33,449 bases of DNA from an uncultured Bacteroidales bacterium (GTDB lineage: Bacteria > Bacteroidota > Bacteroidia > Bacteroidales > Muribaculaceae). Shown one piece after another: positions 5,627 to 13,728 of this stretch. Below the pieces are notes generated by a model. It had not been told where the DNA came from. It worked only from the letters and a program-made list of their open reading frames with translations, and did no database searches. Numbering within the stretch: the stretch's first letter is position 1; each line of letters starts with the position of its first letter. The translations under genes were made by a program, and so were the position numbers. The DNA is taken from contig UQMZ01000042.1 of assembly GCA_900542185.1 (NCBI GenBank), forward strand, positions 1 to 33,449. Direction: 5' to 3'.

Positions 5627-5663
5627 TGTATATAACAATACCTCAAAATAATGTTATACAAAT
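5624..5663. promoter_or_regulatory. Inverted repeat upstream of the ATPase gene
   Basis: ATTTGTATATAACA (5624-5637) faces TGTTATACAAAT (5652-5663), the arms differing by a 2-nt insertion. The half-site resembles the palindrome ATTGTATACAAT found just after the two-gene module, so a shared binding protein is possible. Confidence 0.4.
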
Positions 5664-5689
5664 AATAATACACGCCGCTGAACATAGTT

Positions 5690-6613
5690 ATGTGTGAGTG
5701 TAATGCCATCGTGAAAATACCCCCTTTAGGGAGAGACGCCCGAATCGGCAGCGTTTTCAACCATATTTTTTCCATAATGTATCAGACGGAACAGACTGAT
5801 ACATCTGATGGAAAGAAAGTAATATGGGATTTTTCACAGTGCCATTATCTCCATCCATTCTTTCTCAGCGCACTATCAATACTCAAACAAGGATATGGAG
5901 ATATTGTATCCCTGCGAGATATTAACCCTGAGATTTCCGATTACCTTAATTCAGTATATTTTCATTCTCCATTGGTAATTTATCCAATAGAGAATGATAA
6001 ATCTATCTGGCAGAAATATGATGATAAATCATATCTGCCTATTTGTTCGTTTTGCCCATACGATTCATCTTCGGTGAAGGTGCAGGAACTTGTTCAGACT
6101 ACTATAAAGCATCAACTGCCAAAGGAGAGAAAATTACATGGTGTATTATCTTTGATCCTAAGCGAATTAATAGACAATATCACTGAACATTCCAATAGTG
6201 ATCAAGGATTTGTTTTCTGTCACACTTATCCGTCTGACAAAACATTATATGTCATTATAAGTGATACAGGAATGTCTATCTTTGCCTCGTATGCTTCCGA
6301 CGAACGGTATTCTTCATCACTAACCAATAGAGAATCATCAGGATTATTGCTTGCCTTAAGTGGGAAATCTACTAAAGACAGACCTGAAAATGAAAATAGA
6401 GGCTATGGCATATCAAGATCAAGAGGATTGATTGTTAATGGATTAGGCGGTGAATTCTACATCTTGTCAGGTTCAGCTTTTGTACGCTATGATTCTAATG
6501 GAGAATCCGTAGCCGATTTGCCTGAAGACTACAGGTGGAATGGGACATTGATCCTGCTTAAAATTCCAACTGGCATTACAAATGATTTTGATATCTATCA
6601 ATATATAAGTTAA
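5690..6613 (+). CDS. GHKL-type ATPase/anti-sigma-like protein (307 aa)
   Basis: The C-terminal half is a GHKL (HATPase) domain: N box ELIDNITEHS (about 160-169), G1 box IISDTGMS, and a G2-like box NRGYGISRSRGL followed by GTLILLKIP. The N-terminal 90 residues (VIWDFSQCHYLHPFFLSAL) have the alternating strand-helix look of a STAS-like fold. No histidine-kinase phosphoacceptor helix or membrane segment is present, so a soluble anti-sigma-type regulator or a signalling ATPase is more likely than a sensor kinase. The next gene, 10 bp downstream, encodes a DUF4325 STAS-like protein, the usual partner of such ATPases. The module sits directly beside the attachment-site scar. Confidence 0.72.
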   Translation: MCECNAIVKIPPLGRDARIGSVFNHIFSIMYQTEQTDTSDGKKVIWDFSQCHYLHPFFLSALSILKQGYGDIVSLRDINPEISDYLNSVYFHSPLVIYPIENDKSIWQKYDDKSYLPICSFCPYDSSSVKVQELVQTTIKHQLPKERKLHGVLSLILSELIDNITEHSNSDQGFVFCHTYPSDKTLYVIISDTGMSIFASYASDERYSSSLTNRESSGLLLALSGKSTKDRPENENRGYGISRSRGLIVNGLGGEFYILSGSAFVRYDSNGESVADLPEDYRWNGTLILLKIPTGITNDFDIYQYIS

Positions 6614-6623
6614 ATATTGAACT

Positions 6624-6965
6624 ATGCTGCATACAATACAAATCAGATCGCTTATAGGGGATGATTTAAGGACACGATCCTTTTTTCGCCGTGACATTGA
6701 GAAAGCTTCGTGTCTTTATAACGGTGACGTTGAACTTGATTTCAACAATGTCAATTTCATGTCCCGCTCGGTTGCCGATGAATTATGTAATATTTTGGAA
6801 GATCACTCTCTGATCAAAGTGTCCGGAATGTCCGGGGACGTTAAAAAAATGTATGATATAGTAGTCAGGGGAAGACAAAATCCTCGACACTATGATAATG
6901 TCAAGACTGAGGCAGTAGAACTGTCAACTATAAAGGATATGGAGGAATTCTTTTCGGAATTTTAG
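6624..6965 (+). CDS. STAS-like DUF4325 protein (113 aa)
   Basis: The sequence shows the DUF4325 pattern: a short N-terminal strand, a helix with SFFRRDIEKA, then VELDFNNVNFMSRSVADELC (a strand, then helix) and a C-terminal helix. This is a STAS-like fold related to anti-sigma-factor antagonists. There is no clear conserved phosphorylatable serine that I can vouch for, although MSRSV lies where the family usually places it. Together with the preceding ATPase it should form a partner-switching pair in which ATP binding or kinase activity controls binding. The regulated target is not visible nearby. Confidence 0.72.
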   Translation: MLHTIQIRSLIGDDLRTRSFFRRDIEKASCLYNGDVELDFNNVNFMSRSVADELCNILEDHSLIKVSGMSGDVKKMYDIVVRGRQNPRHYDNVKTEAVELSTIKDMEEFFSEF

Positions 6966-6977
6966 ATTGTATACAAT
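6966..6977. promoter_or_regulatory. Perfect 12-bp palindrome after the ATPase module
   Basis: ATTGTATACAAT follows the stop codon of the DUF4325 gene directly and resembles the arms of the inverted repeat before the module. It could be an operator for the next gene, 72 bp downstream. Confidence 0.35.
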
Positions 6978-7049
6978 GAAATAATCATATTATATCCGCC
7001 TCAGTTTTACATTTTAAAGCTGATGCAGTTTTATAAACAATAATACTGA

Positions 7050-8093
7050 ATGAAGAAACTTATCTTAACATTACTTGTCATGGTATCGGCGGCGCTGACG
7101 GCAATGGCAGGCACTGATATCATCGTCATGAACGACGGCACTGTTATCAATGCGTATAATCTTGATTACAGCTCCAAGGACAAGTGCTACTACTCCCTGG
7201 ACGAAGCAGGCGAACAGATGAAGTTCGTTAACAAAAATGACGTGATGATCATCAAGCTGGCTGACGGTACAAAGATAGACCCGGCAGCCGTAGCTGAAGC
7301 TAAAAAAGAAGCCGTAGCTGAAAACACCAAGCCTCAGGCCAAGAATCCCGGCGCACACACTCCGGTAACACACAACGCCATCGAGCCGGATTTCGTAGAG
7401 CTGCAGCTTCCGAAGTATAAGAAAGGTGTAGGAACTATATTTAAGTATGAACTCCCGGAGCGTATCGAGAAACATATTCTGGTAAGTGACGGCAAGGATC
7501 AGGTATTGAACATGCGTCTCATAGATGCCGACAAGAAGCTACTTGCGGTGACTCGTCCACGATATATAGAAGAAAAGAAGAAAGACAAGATCAAATATAA
7601 GGAGACATACTACAAAATGCAGGATTGCGTGATACCCGAGTATGTCATGGTCGGAAATGACAATTATACGGTGACTGAAATTGATCCGTATGCCTTCCTG
7701 CACGATGTCAAATTAGGAGGCCTTGTTGTAACGACAAAAAAGATTATAGACCCGCTGAACAGCATCGTGTTTCCGTCGACCCTTGAGAAAATCGGCACTG
7801 CCAGCTTTATGGAAAACAAGCTTGATAAGCTAATACTTCCCGAAAGCCTCAAAGAAATTGGAGACGGCGCATTCTATACTGCCGGAGGGACAGACTTTTC
7901 CGAACTGTATATTCCGAAAGGCATAGAGAAAATTGGCAAATATAGTTTCCAATTTTTAGGACCAAATACCAGCTATCGTGGGTATTACCAGGGCTACATA
8001 AGTTCGATGCCTGATTTCATAACAGTCGGCAACTGCAATACGTACGGCATAGACGAGGAAGCTGTAGAGGCTTACGAAAAGAAGAATAGATAA
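7050..8093 (+). CDS. Secreted BspA-like leucine-rich-repeat protein (347 aa)
   Basis: A signal peptide (about residues 1-20, MKKLILTLLVMVSAALTAMA, cut before G) is followed by a domain beginning TDIIVMNDGTVINAYNLDYS, which is common in Bacteroidales exported proteins, then a lysine-rich linker. The C-terminal half (about 200-330) has LRR_5/BspA-type repeats such as IDPYAFLHDVKLGGLVV, LEKIGTASFMENKLDKLILP and LKEIGDGAFY. Such proteins sit at the cell surface or in the periplasm and bind other proteins or matrices. There is no lipobox. A strong hairpin (8139-8169) closes the gene. It stands alone, with no partner gene. Confidence 0.72.
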   Translation: MKKLILTLLVMVSAALTAMAGTDIIVMNDGTVINAYNLDYSSKDKCYYSLDEAGEQMKFVNKNDVMIIKLADGTKIDPAAVAEAKKEAVAENTKPQAKNPGAHTPVTHNAIEPDFVELQLPKYKKGVGTIFKYELPERIEKHILVSDGKDQVLNMRLIDADKKLLAVTRPRYIEEKKKDKIKYKETYYKMQDCVIPEYVMVGNDNYTVTEIDPYAFLHDVKLGGLVVTTKKIIDPLNSIVFPSTLEKIGTASFMENKLDKLILPESLKEIGDGAFYTAGGTDFSELYIPKGIEKIGKYSFQFLGPNTSYRGYYQGYISSMPDFITVGNCNTYGIDEEAVEAYEKKNR

Positions 8094-8138
8094 CATAGAT
8101 CAGATAACAGGAATCTCAACCGAAATTCCACAAGCCAA

Positions 8139-8169
8139 AGCGCCCGTTCCGGAATCCGGAGCGGGCGCT
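8139..8169 (+). terminator. Terminator hairpin after the BspA-like gene
   Basis: AGCGCCCG and TCCGG arms pair with CCGGA and CGGGCGCT, a very stable stem; the following T-rich stretch is weak (GACATTGTATT). Confidence 0.6.
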
Positions 8170-8234
8170 GACATTGTATTAATGAGGTCTATTTGACCAA
8201 TTTTGAATGAAAAGTGAAAAAATAGTGCAATATA

Positions 8235-8266
8235 TTTGCTAATTTGAAATTAAAAATGTAATTTCG
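8235..8266 (+). promoter_or_regulatory. Promoter of a small RNA
   Basis: TTTG (8235-8238), exactly 20 bp, TAATTTCG (8259-8266), one mismatch to the consensus. No protein gene follows before the terminator at 8350-8389. Confidence 0.55.
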
Positions 8267-8270
8267 TGGG

Positions 8271-8389
8271 CAGGTTAATGCACCTTGCGAGAGCAAGGTT
8301 ATTAAGTGGATTGGTCTTCTTATAAGTAATCCAATATCCAATGTTCGACCTCGGCTGTCCGTTCCTGGCAGCCGGGTCTTTCATTTCTT
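8271..8389 (+). ncRNA. Small RNA candidate, about 120 nt
   Basis: The unit has its own promoter and ends in a terminator. Between them are an ACCTTGC-GAGA-GCAAGGT hairpin (about 8282-8299) and a second imperfect hairpin GGATT...AATCC (about 8311-8334). No open frame of any length is seen. It lies between a rightward and a leftward gene and so is not a leader of either. I do not recognise its family. Confidence 0.5.
8350..8389 (+). terminator. Terminator of the small RNA
   Basis: CGGCTG (8352-8357) pairs with CAGCCG (8369-8374), then TCTTTCATTTCTT. Confidence 0.65.
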
Positions 8390-8440
8390 AGACTCCGCCC
8401 AATAAAAAATACGGACTTCTACTCCATGCATGGTTTTGCA

Positions 8441-9118
8441 TTATCCCAACAGACTGCCGAGCGTTTCCTCCACGGCGTAGTTCAGGAAGCGGTTGTAGCG
8501 GAAAGCCTGCTCTAAGATGCGCCGTAACATTACGGGGTCCTTAAGCAATGTCTCCAGACTGGCTACAGTCGCGGTCGAAGCCACATAGTCGCGCGGCCGG
8601 ACATATTCCACATACGGCCAGTCCTTGTCCACACCTTTCGGCGCCGTCTTCAGCATGTTCTCTCCTACAGTCGGAAACACATCGCGGAATTCGGGATCTT
8701 GCAACATCTCGTCATATTCCTCGATGTTGTCTACTATCGACTTCCGGATAGCCGCCAACACCTTGGGCGGATGGCACACATTTCCGGCGGCAATGAAGCA
8801 CTGTCCCGGCTCGATGTGAAAATAATAGCCGCCCGACGGTGCCTTCTTCCCTCCCGGCGGATTGATGAAGATGCCTATATGCGTCTTATAGGGCGTCTTG
8901 TCAGGCGAAAAACGGGTATCCCTGTATATACGGTACGTGCAGTCGCCCACCGACAGCATCGCGGCGCTCGGATCAAGCTCCGCAATCCGGTCTATCAGCT
9001 CTTGCGTAAGGCTGCGGGTATATTGCAGCGCGTGTTCGTAACGTTCGCGGTTGGCCGCAAACCATTCCCTATTGTTGTTGCGCTTCAGGTCGCGCAGAAA
9101 CTTCAATGTCTCTTTCAT
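8441..9118 (-). CDS. DUF2461-family protein (225 aa)
   Basis: The sequence matches the DUF2461 (TIGR02453) family over its whole length: the start KETLKFLRDLKRNNNREWFA, then YRIYRDTRFSPDKTPYKTHI and GGYYFHIEPGQCFIAAG, which are the family hallmarks. It is soluble, with no signal peptide. The biochemical role of the family is not known. The usual length is about 220 residues, so it is complete. It is transcribed alone, away from the efflux operon with which it shares a 160-bp divergent intergenic region. Confidence 0.85.
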   Translation of the reverse strand: MKETLKFLRDLKRNNNREWFAANRERYEHALQYTRSLTQELIDRIAELDPSAAMLSVGDCTYRIYRDTRFSPDKTPYKTHIGIFINPPGGKKAPSGGYYFHIEPGQCFIAAGNVCHPPKVLAAIRKSIVDNIEEYDEMLQDPEFRDVFPTVGENMLKTAPKGVDKDWPYVEYVRPRDYVASTATVASLETLLKDPVMLRRILEQAFRYNRFLNYAVEETLGSLLG

Positions 9119-9186
9119 ATCCCATTAACGAAAACAAGTGCCTTATTATATATAGCCGGACACACCAAAATTTTCTTTAGGAATAT

Positions 9187-9218
9187 TTTGGCGATTCAAA
9201 AAAATCTTTATACTTTTG
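9187..9218 (+). promoter_or_regulatory. Promoter of the efflux operon
   Basis: TTTG (9187-9190), 20 bp, TACTTTTG (9211-9218). The start would fall inside the palindrome that follows. Confidence 0.75.
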
Positions 9219-9220
9219 CA

Positions 9221-9236
9221 CTAACAATATTGTTAG
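9221..9236. promoter_or_regulatory. TetR-type operator
   Basis: CTAACAATATTGTTAG is a perfect 16-bp palindrome over the predicted transcription start of the operon whose first gene is a TetR-family repressor. Autoregulation by this repressor is the simplest reading. Confidence 0.7.
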
Positions 9237-9278
9237 TCATTATTGTTTAACCGCAGAATCAAACAACAATCAACTGAT

Positions 9279-9911
9279 ATGCAAGCGAATCCACAATCCG
9301 AACCACAGTCTACCGAGGAGCGAATCCTTGAGGCCGCCGTACATGAGTTTATGACCAAAGGATACGCCGGAGCGCGCACCACGGCCATAGCCGAAGCCGC
9401 CGGCGTCACCCACGCCATGCTTCATTATTATTTCCGCACCAAGGACAAGCTGTTGGACCGTATCATCGAAAGCAAGATCGGCACGCTGCGCGACATCATG
9501 CTCGCGTCATTGGGCGACCCGACGATTCCCCTGTTCGACAAAATCAAAAGCACGATAGAGACCCATCAGGATTTCATCGCCGCCAACCCCGAGCTGCCAC
9601 GGTTCATGATCAACGAGGTCCTGAGCCGTCCCGACCGGATGCCTAAGGTAATAGAGCAGCTTAAACACCACACGCCTCTTGTCGTGCAGTCCCTTCAGCG
9701 CCAGATTGACGAATATGCCGACCGGGGCCTGTGTCGCCGCGTTGACTCCGGCATGCTGATGCTCGACATCGTCTCGCTCAACATCTTCCCCTTTTCCGCC
9801 ACTCCGATGGTCAACGCCCTGCTGGGCGGCATGATGGAGAACCGCCAGGCTTTTGTCGAAGCCCGCAAGATAGAGAATGTGGAGACAATCATGAAAAAAC
9901 TACAGCCATGA
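9279..9911 (+). CDS. TetR-family repressor of the efflux operon (210 aa)
   Basis: The N-terminal TetR DNA-binding domain is clear: ERILEAAVHEFMTKGYAGAR, then TTAIAEAAGVTHAMLHYYFR and TKDKLLD (about residues 10-60). The C-terminal 150 residues form the variable ligand-binding part. The ATG at 9279 is chosen because the open frame further upstream starts next to the operator. It is the first gene of the operon and overlaps tolC as ATGA. The order repressor, HlyD, ATPases, permeases matches E. coli cecR-ybhGFSR, so it plays the CecR-like role. The inducer is unknown. Confidence 0.85.
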   Translation: MQANPQSEPQSTEERILEAAVHEFMTKGYAGARTTAIAEAAGVTHAMLHYYFRTKDKLLDRIIESKIGTLRDIMLASLGDPTIPLFDKIKSTIETHQDFIAANPELPRFMINEVLSRPDRMPKVIEQLKHHTPLVVQSLQRQIDEYADRGLCRRVDSGMLMLDIVSLNIFPFSATPMVNALLGGMMENRQAFVEARKIENVETIMKKLQP

Positions 9912-11191
9912 AAAAATCTATTATCATCCTATTATTAGGCATGTTCCTTCCCATATCGGTCACGGCGCAAATCACGCTCGACTACTGCCTTGACCGCGCC
10001 GGGAAGAACTACCCTCTCATCCATAAGTATGACCTCGTGGCCAAAACCGCTGACCTGTCGCTGGCAGACATCAACAAGGGCTGGCTGCCGCGCATCAACG
10101 TCTACGGCCAGGCCACCATACAGAACGTGGTGCCGGAATTTCCCGGACAACTCAAGGATATTCTCGCCAAGTTGGGCCAGGATTACAAGGGTCTCGGTTA
10201 TTTCCAGTACAAGGTGGGCGTGGACGTCTCTCAGACCATCTGGGACGGCGGCGCGTCAAAGGCTCAGCGCGAAATAGAGCGCACTTCGGCGGCCGAGCAA
10301 CAGGCCGCGCTGTCAGTCCGGATGTATGCCGTGCGCGAGAAGGTGATGGACCTATACTTCGGCATCCTCCTGATAGACGAACAGATAGCCCAGGCCGAAA
10401 ACACCATCGCGCTGCTCAAGGCCAACCACACGCTGATGCAGTCCATGAAGACTAACGGCGTGGCAATGCAGAGCGACGTGGATATGGTCGAGGCACAGTT
10501 GCTCACCATGACCCAGCAGCTGACCGGTGCACGCAGTGCCGCCAAGTCATATAAGGATGTGCTTGCCGTATATATCGGCGAGAATCTTGACGGCAAGAGT
10601 CTGGTCAAACCCGAAGCCACAATGCCGGCCAATCTCGACTCCAATCGTCCCGAGTTAGAACTGTTCAATGCGCAAAACAGGCATAATAATGCCCTTGACG
10701 CCGCCATAAACAGTTCCGTGATGCCTCGCATCGGTTTTTTCGCCCAATCATGGTACGGGTATCCCGGCATCAATTACTTCGAGAGTATGATGAAACGTGA
10801 CCCGTCGTTCAACCTGGTGACCGGAGTAAAGATTTCCTGGAATGTCGACGCTTTCTATACCAGGAAAAATTCGCGCCGCAAACTTACACTGGCCGGCGAA
10901 GGCATCGAAAACGACCGCGAGGTGTTCCTCTACAACACTCGCCTTCAGACAGCCGCACAGACTCAGGAAATCGAAGGCATCCGCTCGGTCATGGCCGATG
11001 ACTCCCGCATTGTCGAGTTGCGCGCGAGCGTGCGTCAGGCCGCTGAATCCCAACTCAGGAACGGCGTAATCGACGCCATCGCCCTTCTCTCCAAAATCAC
11101 CGACGAAAATCAGGCTCTGCTCACCGCCCGCTATCACGAAATACAACTCCTGCAAAACATCTACAAACTCAAAAACACCCTGAACCGATGA
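9908..11191 (+). CDS. TolC-family outer-membrane efflux protein (427 aa)
   Basis: A signal peptide (MKKSIIILLLGMFLPISVTA) is followed by a typical TolC-family body: ITLDYCLDRAGKNYPLIHKY at the start, long alternating helices with heptads (for example EQIAQAENTIALLKANHTLM), and an N-terminal half and C-terminal half of similar build. The length is normal for the Bacteroidetes branch of the family. It would form the trimeric outer-membrane duct for the ABC pump encoded downstream. It is coupled to the repressor and to the HlyD gene by 4-nt overlaps, so the whole pump, including its own exit duct, is made from one transcript. Confidence 0.87.
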   Translation: MKKSIIILLLGMFLPISVTAQITLDYCLDRAGKNYPLIHKYDLVAKTADLSLADINKGWLPRINVYGQATIQNVVPEFPGQLKDILAKLGQDYKGLGYFQYKVGVDVSQTIWDGGASKAQREIERTSAAEQQAALSVRMYAVREKVMDLYFGILLIDEQIAQAENTIALLKANHTLMQSMKTNGVAMQSDVDMVEAQLLTMTQQLTGARSAAKSYKDVLAVYIGENLDGKSLVKPEATMPANLDSNRPELELFNAQNRHNNALDAAINSSVMPRIGFFAQSWYGYPGINYFESMMKRDPSFNLVTGVKISWNVDAFYTRKNSRRKLTLAGEGIENDREVFLYNTRLQTAAQTQEIEGIRSVMADDSRIVELRASVRQAAESQLRNGVIDAIALLSKITDENQALLTARYHEIQLLQNIYKLKNTLNR

Positions 11192-12081
11192 AACACATAT
11201 ATATCCCCGCATCCATCGCTTTGACAGCCCTCCTGACCGCGTGCAACTCCGCTCCCGACTACGACGCCACCGGCATCTTCGAAGCCACCACAGTAACCGT
11301 CTCCGCCGAAACTTCGGGCAAAATTCTGTGGTTCGACATCAACGAGGGTGACTCCATCATCAAGGGACAGCAGGTAGCCGCCATAGACACGGCTGTATTG
11401 GTACTCCAGCAGAAACAGATACTGAGTCAGCAGCATTCTGCGCAATCCTCGTCACCCGACATCGCCACACAGGTTGCATCCCTGCGTTCGCAGATATCAC
11501 ACCAGCAGCATGAGGTGGAACGCCTGCAACGACTCCTTGATGACGGGGCCACGACGCAGAAGCAATATGACGACGCCACGGCTATGCTTCGCACCCTGCA
11601 GCGTCAGCTTGACGCCCAGCTGTCCACCCTCGGCAAGAGCCGCACATCCATTTCCGACAATGCCGCCGCGTTGATGTATCAGAGCGAACAGATAGCCGAA
11701 CAGATTCTCAAAAGCCGCATCACGTCTCCGCTCACCGGCACCGTGCTCGTGAAATATTCCGAACCGGGCGAATTCGCCACCCCGGGCAAGCCGCTGTTCA
11801 AGGCCGCGAACCTTAACGACGTGTACCTGCGCGCTTACTTCACGGCCAACCAGCTCGCTGATATAAAAATAGGGCAGAAAGTAACCGTGATAGCCGATTT
11901 CGGCGGCGACGAGCAGTATGAATATCCCGGCACCATAACCTGGATAGCCCAGGAAAGCGAGTTCACCCCCAAGTCGATACAGACACGCGACTCACGCGCC
12001 AACTTAGTGTATGCAGTCAAGATTTCCGTCAGGAATGACGGCCGCCTTAAGCTCGGCCAATACGGAGAGGTACGCCTATGA
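11188..12081 (+). CDS. HlyD-type periplasmic adaptor, probable lipoprotein (297 aa)
   Basis: The signal peptide ends in a lipobox-like ALLTAC (Cys about residue 19), so a lipid anchor is likely. A biotinyl-lipoyl-type domain follows (VTVSAETSGKILWFDINEGD, about 36-60), then a long coiled-coil hairpin (about 75-165) and the return half of the lipoyl domain (ITSPLTGTVLVKYSEPGEFA), with a beta-barrel after it. This is the membrane-fusion protein that bridges pump and TolC, equivalent to YbhG by gene order. It overlaps both neighbours by 4 nt. Confidence 0.87.
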   Translation: MKHIYIPASIALTALLTACNSAPDYDATGIFEATTVTVSAETSGKILWFDINEGDSIIKGQQVAAIDTAVLVLQQKQILSQQHSAQSSSPDIATQVASLRSQISHQQHEVERLQRLLDDGATTQKQYDDATAMLRTLQRQLDAQLSTLGKSRTSISDNAAALMYQSEQIAEQILKSRITSPLTGTVLVKYSEPGEFATPGKPLFKAANLNDVYLRAYFTANQLADIKIGQKVTVIADFGGDEQYEYPGTITWIAQESEFTPKSIQTRDSRANLVYAVKISVRNDGRLKLGQYGEVRL

Positions 12082-12989
12082 CTCCCGCCATCGAAATAAA
12101 CGGTCTTACCAAGCGCTATGGGTCCCTTACGGCTCTTGACGACATCAGCCTGTCGGTAGATACCGGCGAGATGTTCGGCCTGATTGGTCCGGACGGGGCC
12201 GGCAAAAGCTCGCTCTACCGCATCCTGGCCACACTTATGGCTCCCGATTCCGGCAGCGCATCCGTGCTGGGTCTCGACACCGTCAGAGATTACCGTGCGC
12301 TGCGCCTCCGCATCGGATACATGCCCGAACGCTTCTCGCTTTACCCGGACATGACCGTGATGGAAAACCTGCAATTCTTCGCCTCGCTGTTCGGCGTCAG
12401 AATCGAGGACAACTACGACCTGATCGCACCCTTCTTCGGGCAATTGGAAAAGTTTCCCGACCGCATGGCCGGCAAGCTGTCCGGCGGCATGAAACAGAAA
12501 TTGGCGCTAAGTTGCGCACTGATTCACCGTCCCGACATACTGCTGCTCGACGAGCCCACCACGGGCGTGGACGCCGTGTCGCGAAGCGAATTCTGGGACA
12601 TGCTCTCTACATTGCGCCAAAAGGAGATTACCATCTTAGTCTCCACATCGTATATGGACGAGGCCACGCGCTGCGGACGCATCGCCATGATGGACCGCGG
12701 ACACATACTGCGTGTCGGCACTCCCGACGCCCTCGCAGCCGGTCTGGACGAGAACCTGTACAATGCCGTGTCGGCCGATATGTTCGGTCTGCTGTCGGCC
12801 TTACGCAAACTGCCCGAGGTGACCGACTGCTACACATTCGGAGCCACGCTGCACGTGGTCGGTTCCGACCGATTCGACAGCGCGGAGGCTGAACGTCGGC
12901 TCCATCGCGAGGGGATAGCCGATGCAAGAATATACCCTGCAAAGGGCAATATCGAGGACTTATTTATAAAATTAGCCGGTAATGAATGA
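12078..12989 (+). CDS. ABC transporter ATPase, YbhF N-half type (303 aa)
   Basis: A full ABC domain with Walker A GPDGAGKSS (about residues 36-44), signature LSGGMKQKLALS, and Walker B ILLLDEPTTGVD. The H-loop position reads STSYMDEA, so the switch histidine is replaced by serine. The same loss is found, to my knowledge, in the N-terminal half of E. coli YbhF. The C-terminal 80 residues are a regulatory extension. Together with the next gene it equals the fused two-domain YbhF, split here into two proteins. It should pair with that protein at the inner membrane. Confidence 0.88.
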   Translation: MTPAIEINGLTKRYGSLTALDDISLSVDTGEMFGLIGPDGAGKSSLYRILATLMAPDSGSASVLGLDTVRDYRALRLRIGYMPERFSLYPDMTVMENLQFFASLFGVRIEDNYDLIAPFFGQLEKFPDRMAGKLSGGMKQKLALSCALIHRPDILLLDEPTTGVDAVSRSEFWDMLSTLRQKEITILVSTSYMDEATRCGRIAMMDRGHILRVGTPDALAAGLDENLYNAVSADMFGLLSALRKLPEVTDCYTFGATLHVVGSDRFDSAEAERRLHREGIADARIYPAKGNIEDLFIKLAGNE

Positions 12990-13728
12990 AGATAATTACG
13001 CCATATCCGTCCGTGGGCTGACCAAGCGGTTCGGTTCCTTCACGGCCGTTGACCACATATCGTTCGACGTGGGCCGTGGTGAGATATTCGGCTTCTTAGG
13101 CGCCAACGGTGCGGGCAAGACCACTGCCATGCGTATGCTGTGCGGTCTGAGCCGACCCACCGCCGGAACAGGCACCGTTGCAGGCTGCGATATAAACACA
13201 CAGTCCGAAATGATAAAGCGCCGCATCGGATACATGAGCCAGAAGTTCTCGCTTTACGAGGGTCTGACAGTGACGGAAAACCTGCGCCTGTTCGCCACCA
13301 TCTACGGCATGTCCGACCGCGCGATCCGCGAGCAAAGCAACCGTGTGTTCTCGCTGCTCGACATGGACAACATGCGCAATACATTAGTCAAGGACATACC
13401 CGTGGGCTGGAAGCAGAAGTTAGCTTTTGCGTCGGCCACAATCCACAGGCCGGACATCGTGTTTCTTGACGAACCCACAGGTGGGGTCGATCCCGTGACG
13501 CGCCGCAAGTTCTGGGAGCTGATCTACCGCGTGTCGTCCGAGGGAATGACGGTGTTCGTCACCACCCACTACCTCGACGAGGCGGAATATTGCAACCGCG
13601 TGTCCATAATGGTAGACGGCCGCATCACGGCTCTCGACACTCCCGAAGCACTGAAGCGCGAATACCATGCCGACACCATGGACCAGGTATTTAGAATCGT
13701 GGCCCGACAGGCCACCAGAGGTGAATGA
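12982..13728 (+). CDS. ABC transporter ATPase, YbhF C-half type (248 aa)
   Basis: Walker A GANGAGKTT and Walker B IVFLDEPTGGVDP are intact, and the H-loop is normal (TTHYLDEAEYC). The signature motif is changed: where LSGGQ is expected the sequence reads IPVGWKQKL. The C-terminal half of E. coli YbhF shows a similar change. It overlaps the first ATPase gene by 8 nt and the first permease by 4 nt. The two ATPases thus have complementary defects, which predicts one fully competent and one degenerate ATP site. Confidence 0.88.
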   Translation: MNEDNYAISVRGLTKRFGSFTAVDHISFDVGRGEIFGFLGANGAGKTTAMRMLCGLSRPTAGTGTVAGCDINTQSEMIKRRIGYMSQKFSLYEGLTVTENLRLFATIYGMSDRAIREQSNRVFSLLDMDNMRNTLVKDIPVGWKQKLAFASATIHRPDIVFLDEPTGGVDPVTRRKFWELIYRVSSEGMTVFVTTHYLDEAEYCNRVSIMVDGRITALDTPEALKREYHADTMDQVFRIVARQATRGE

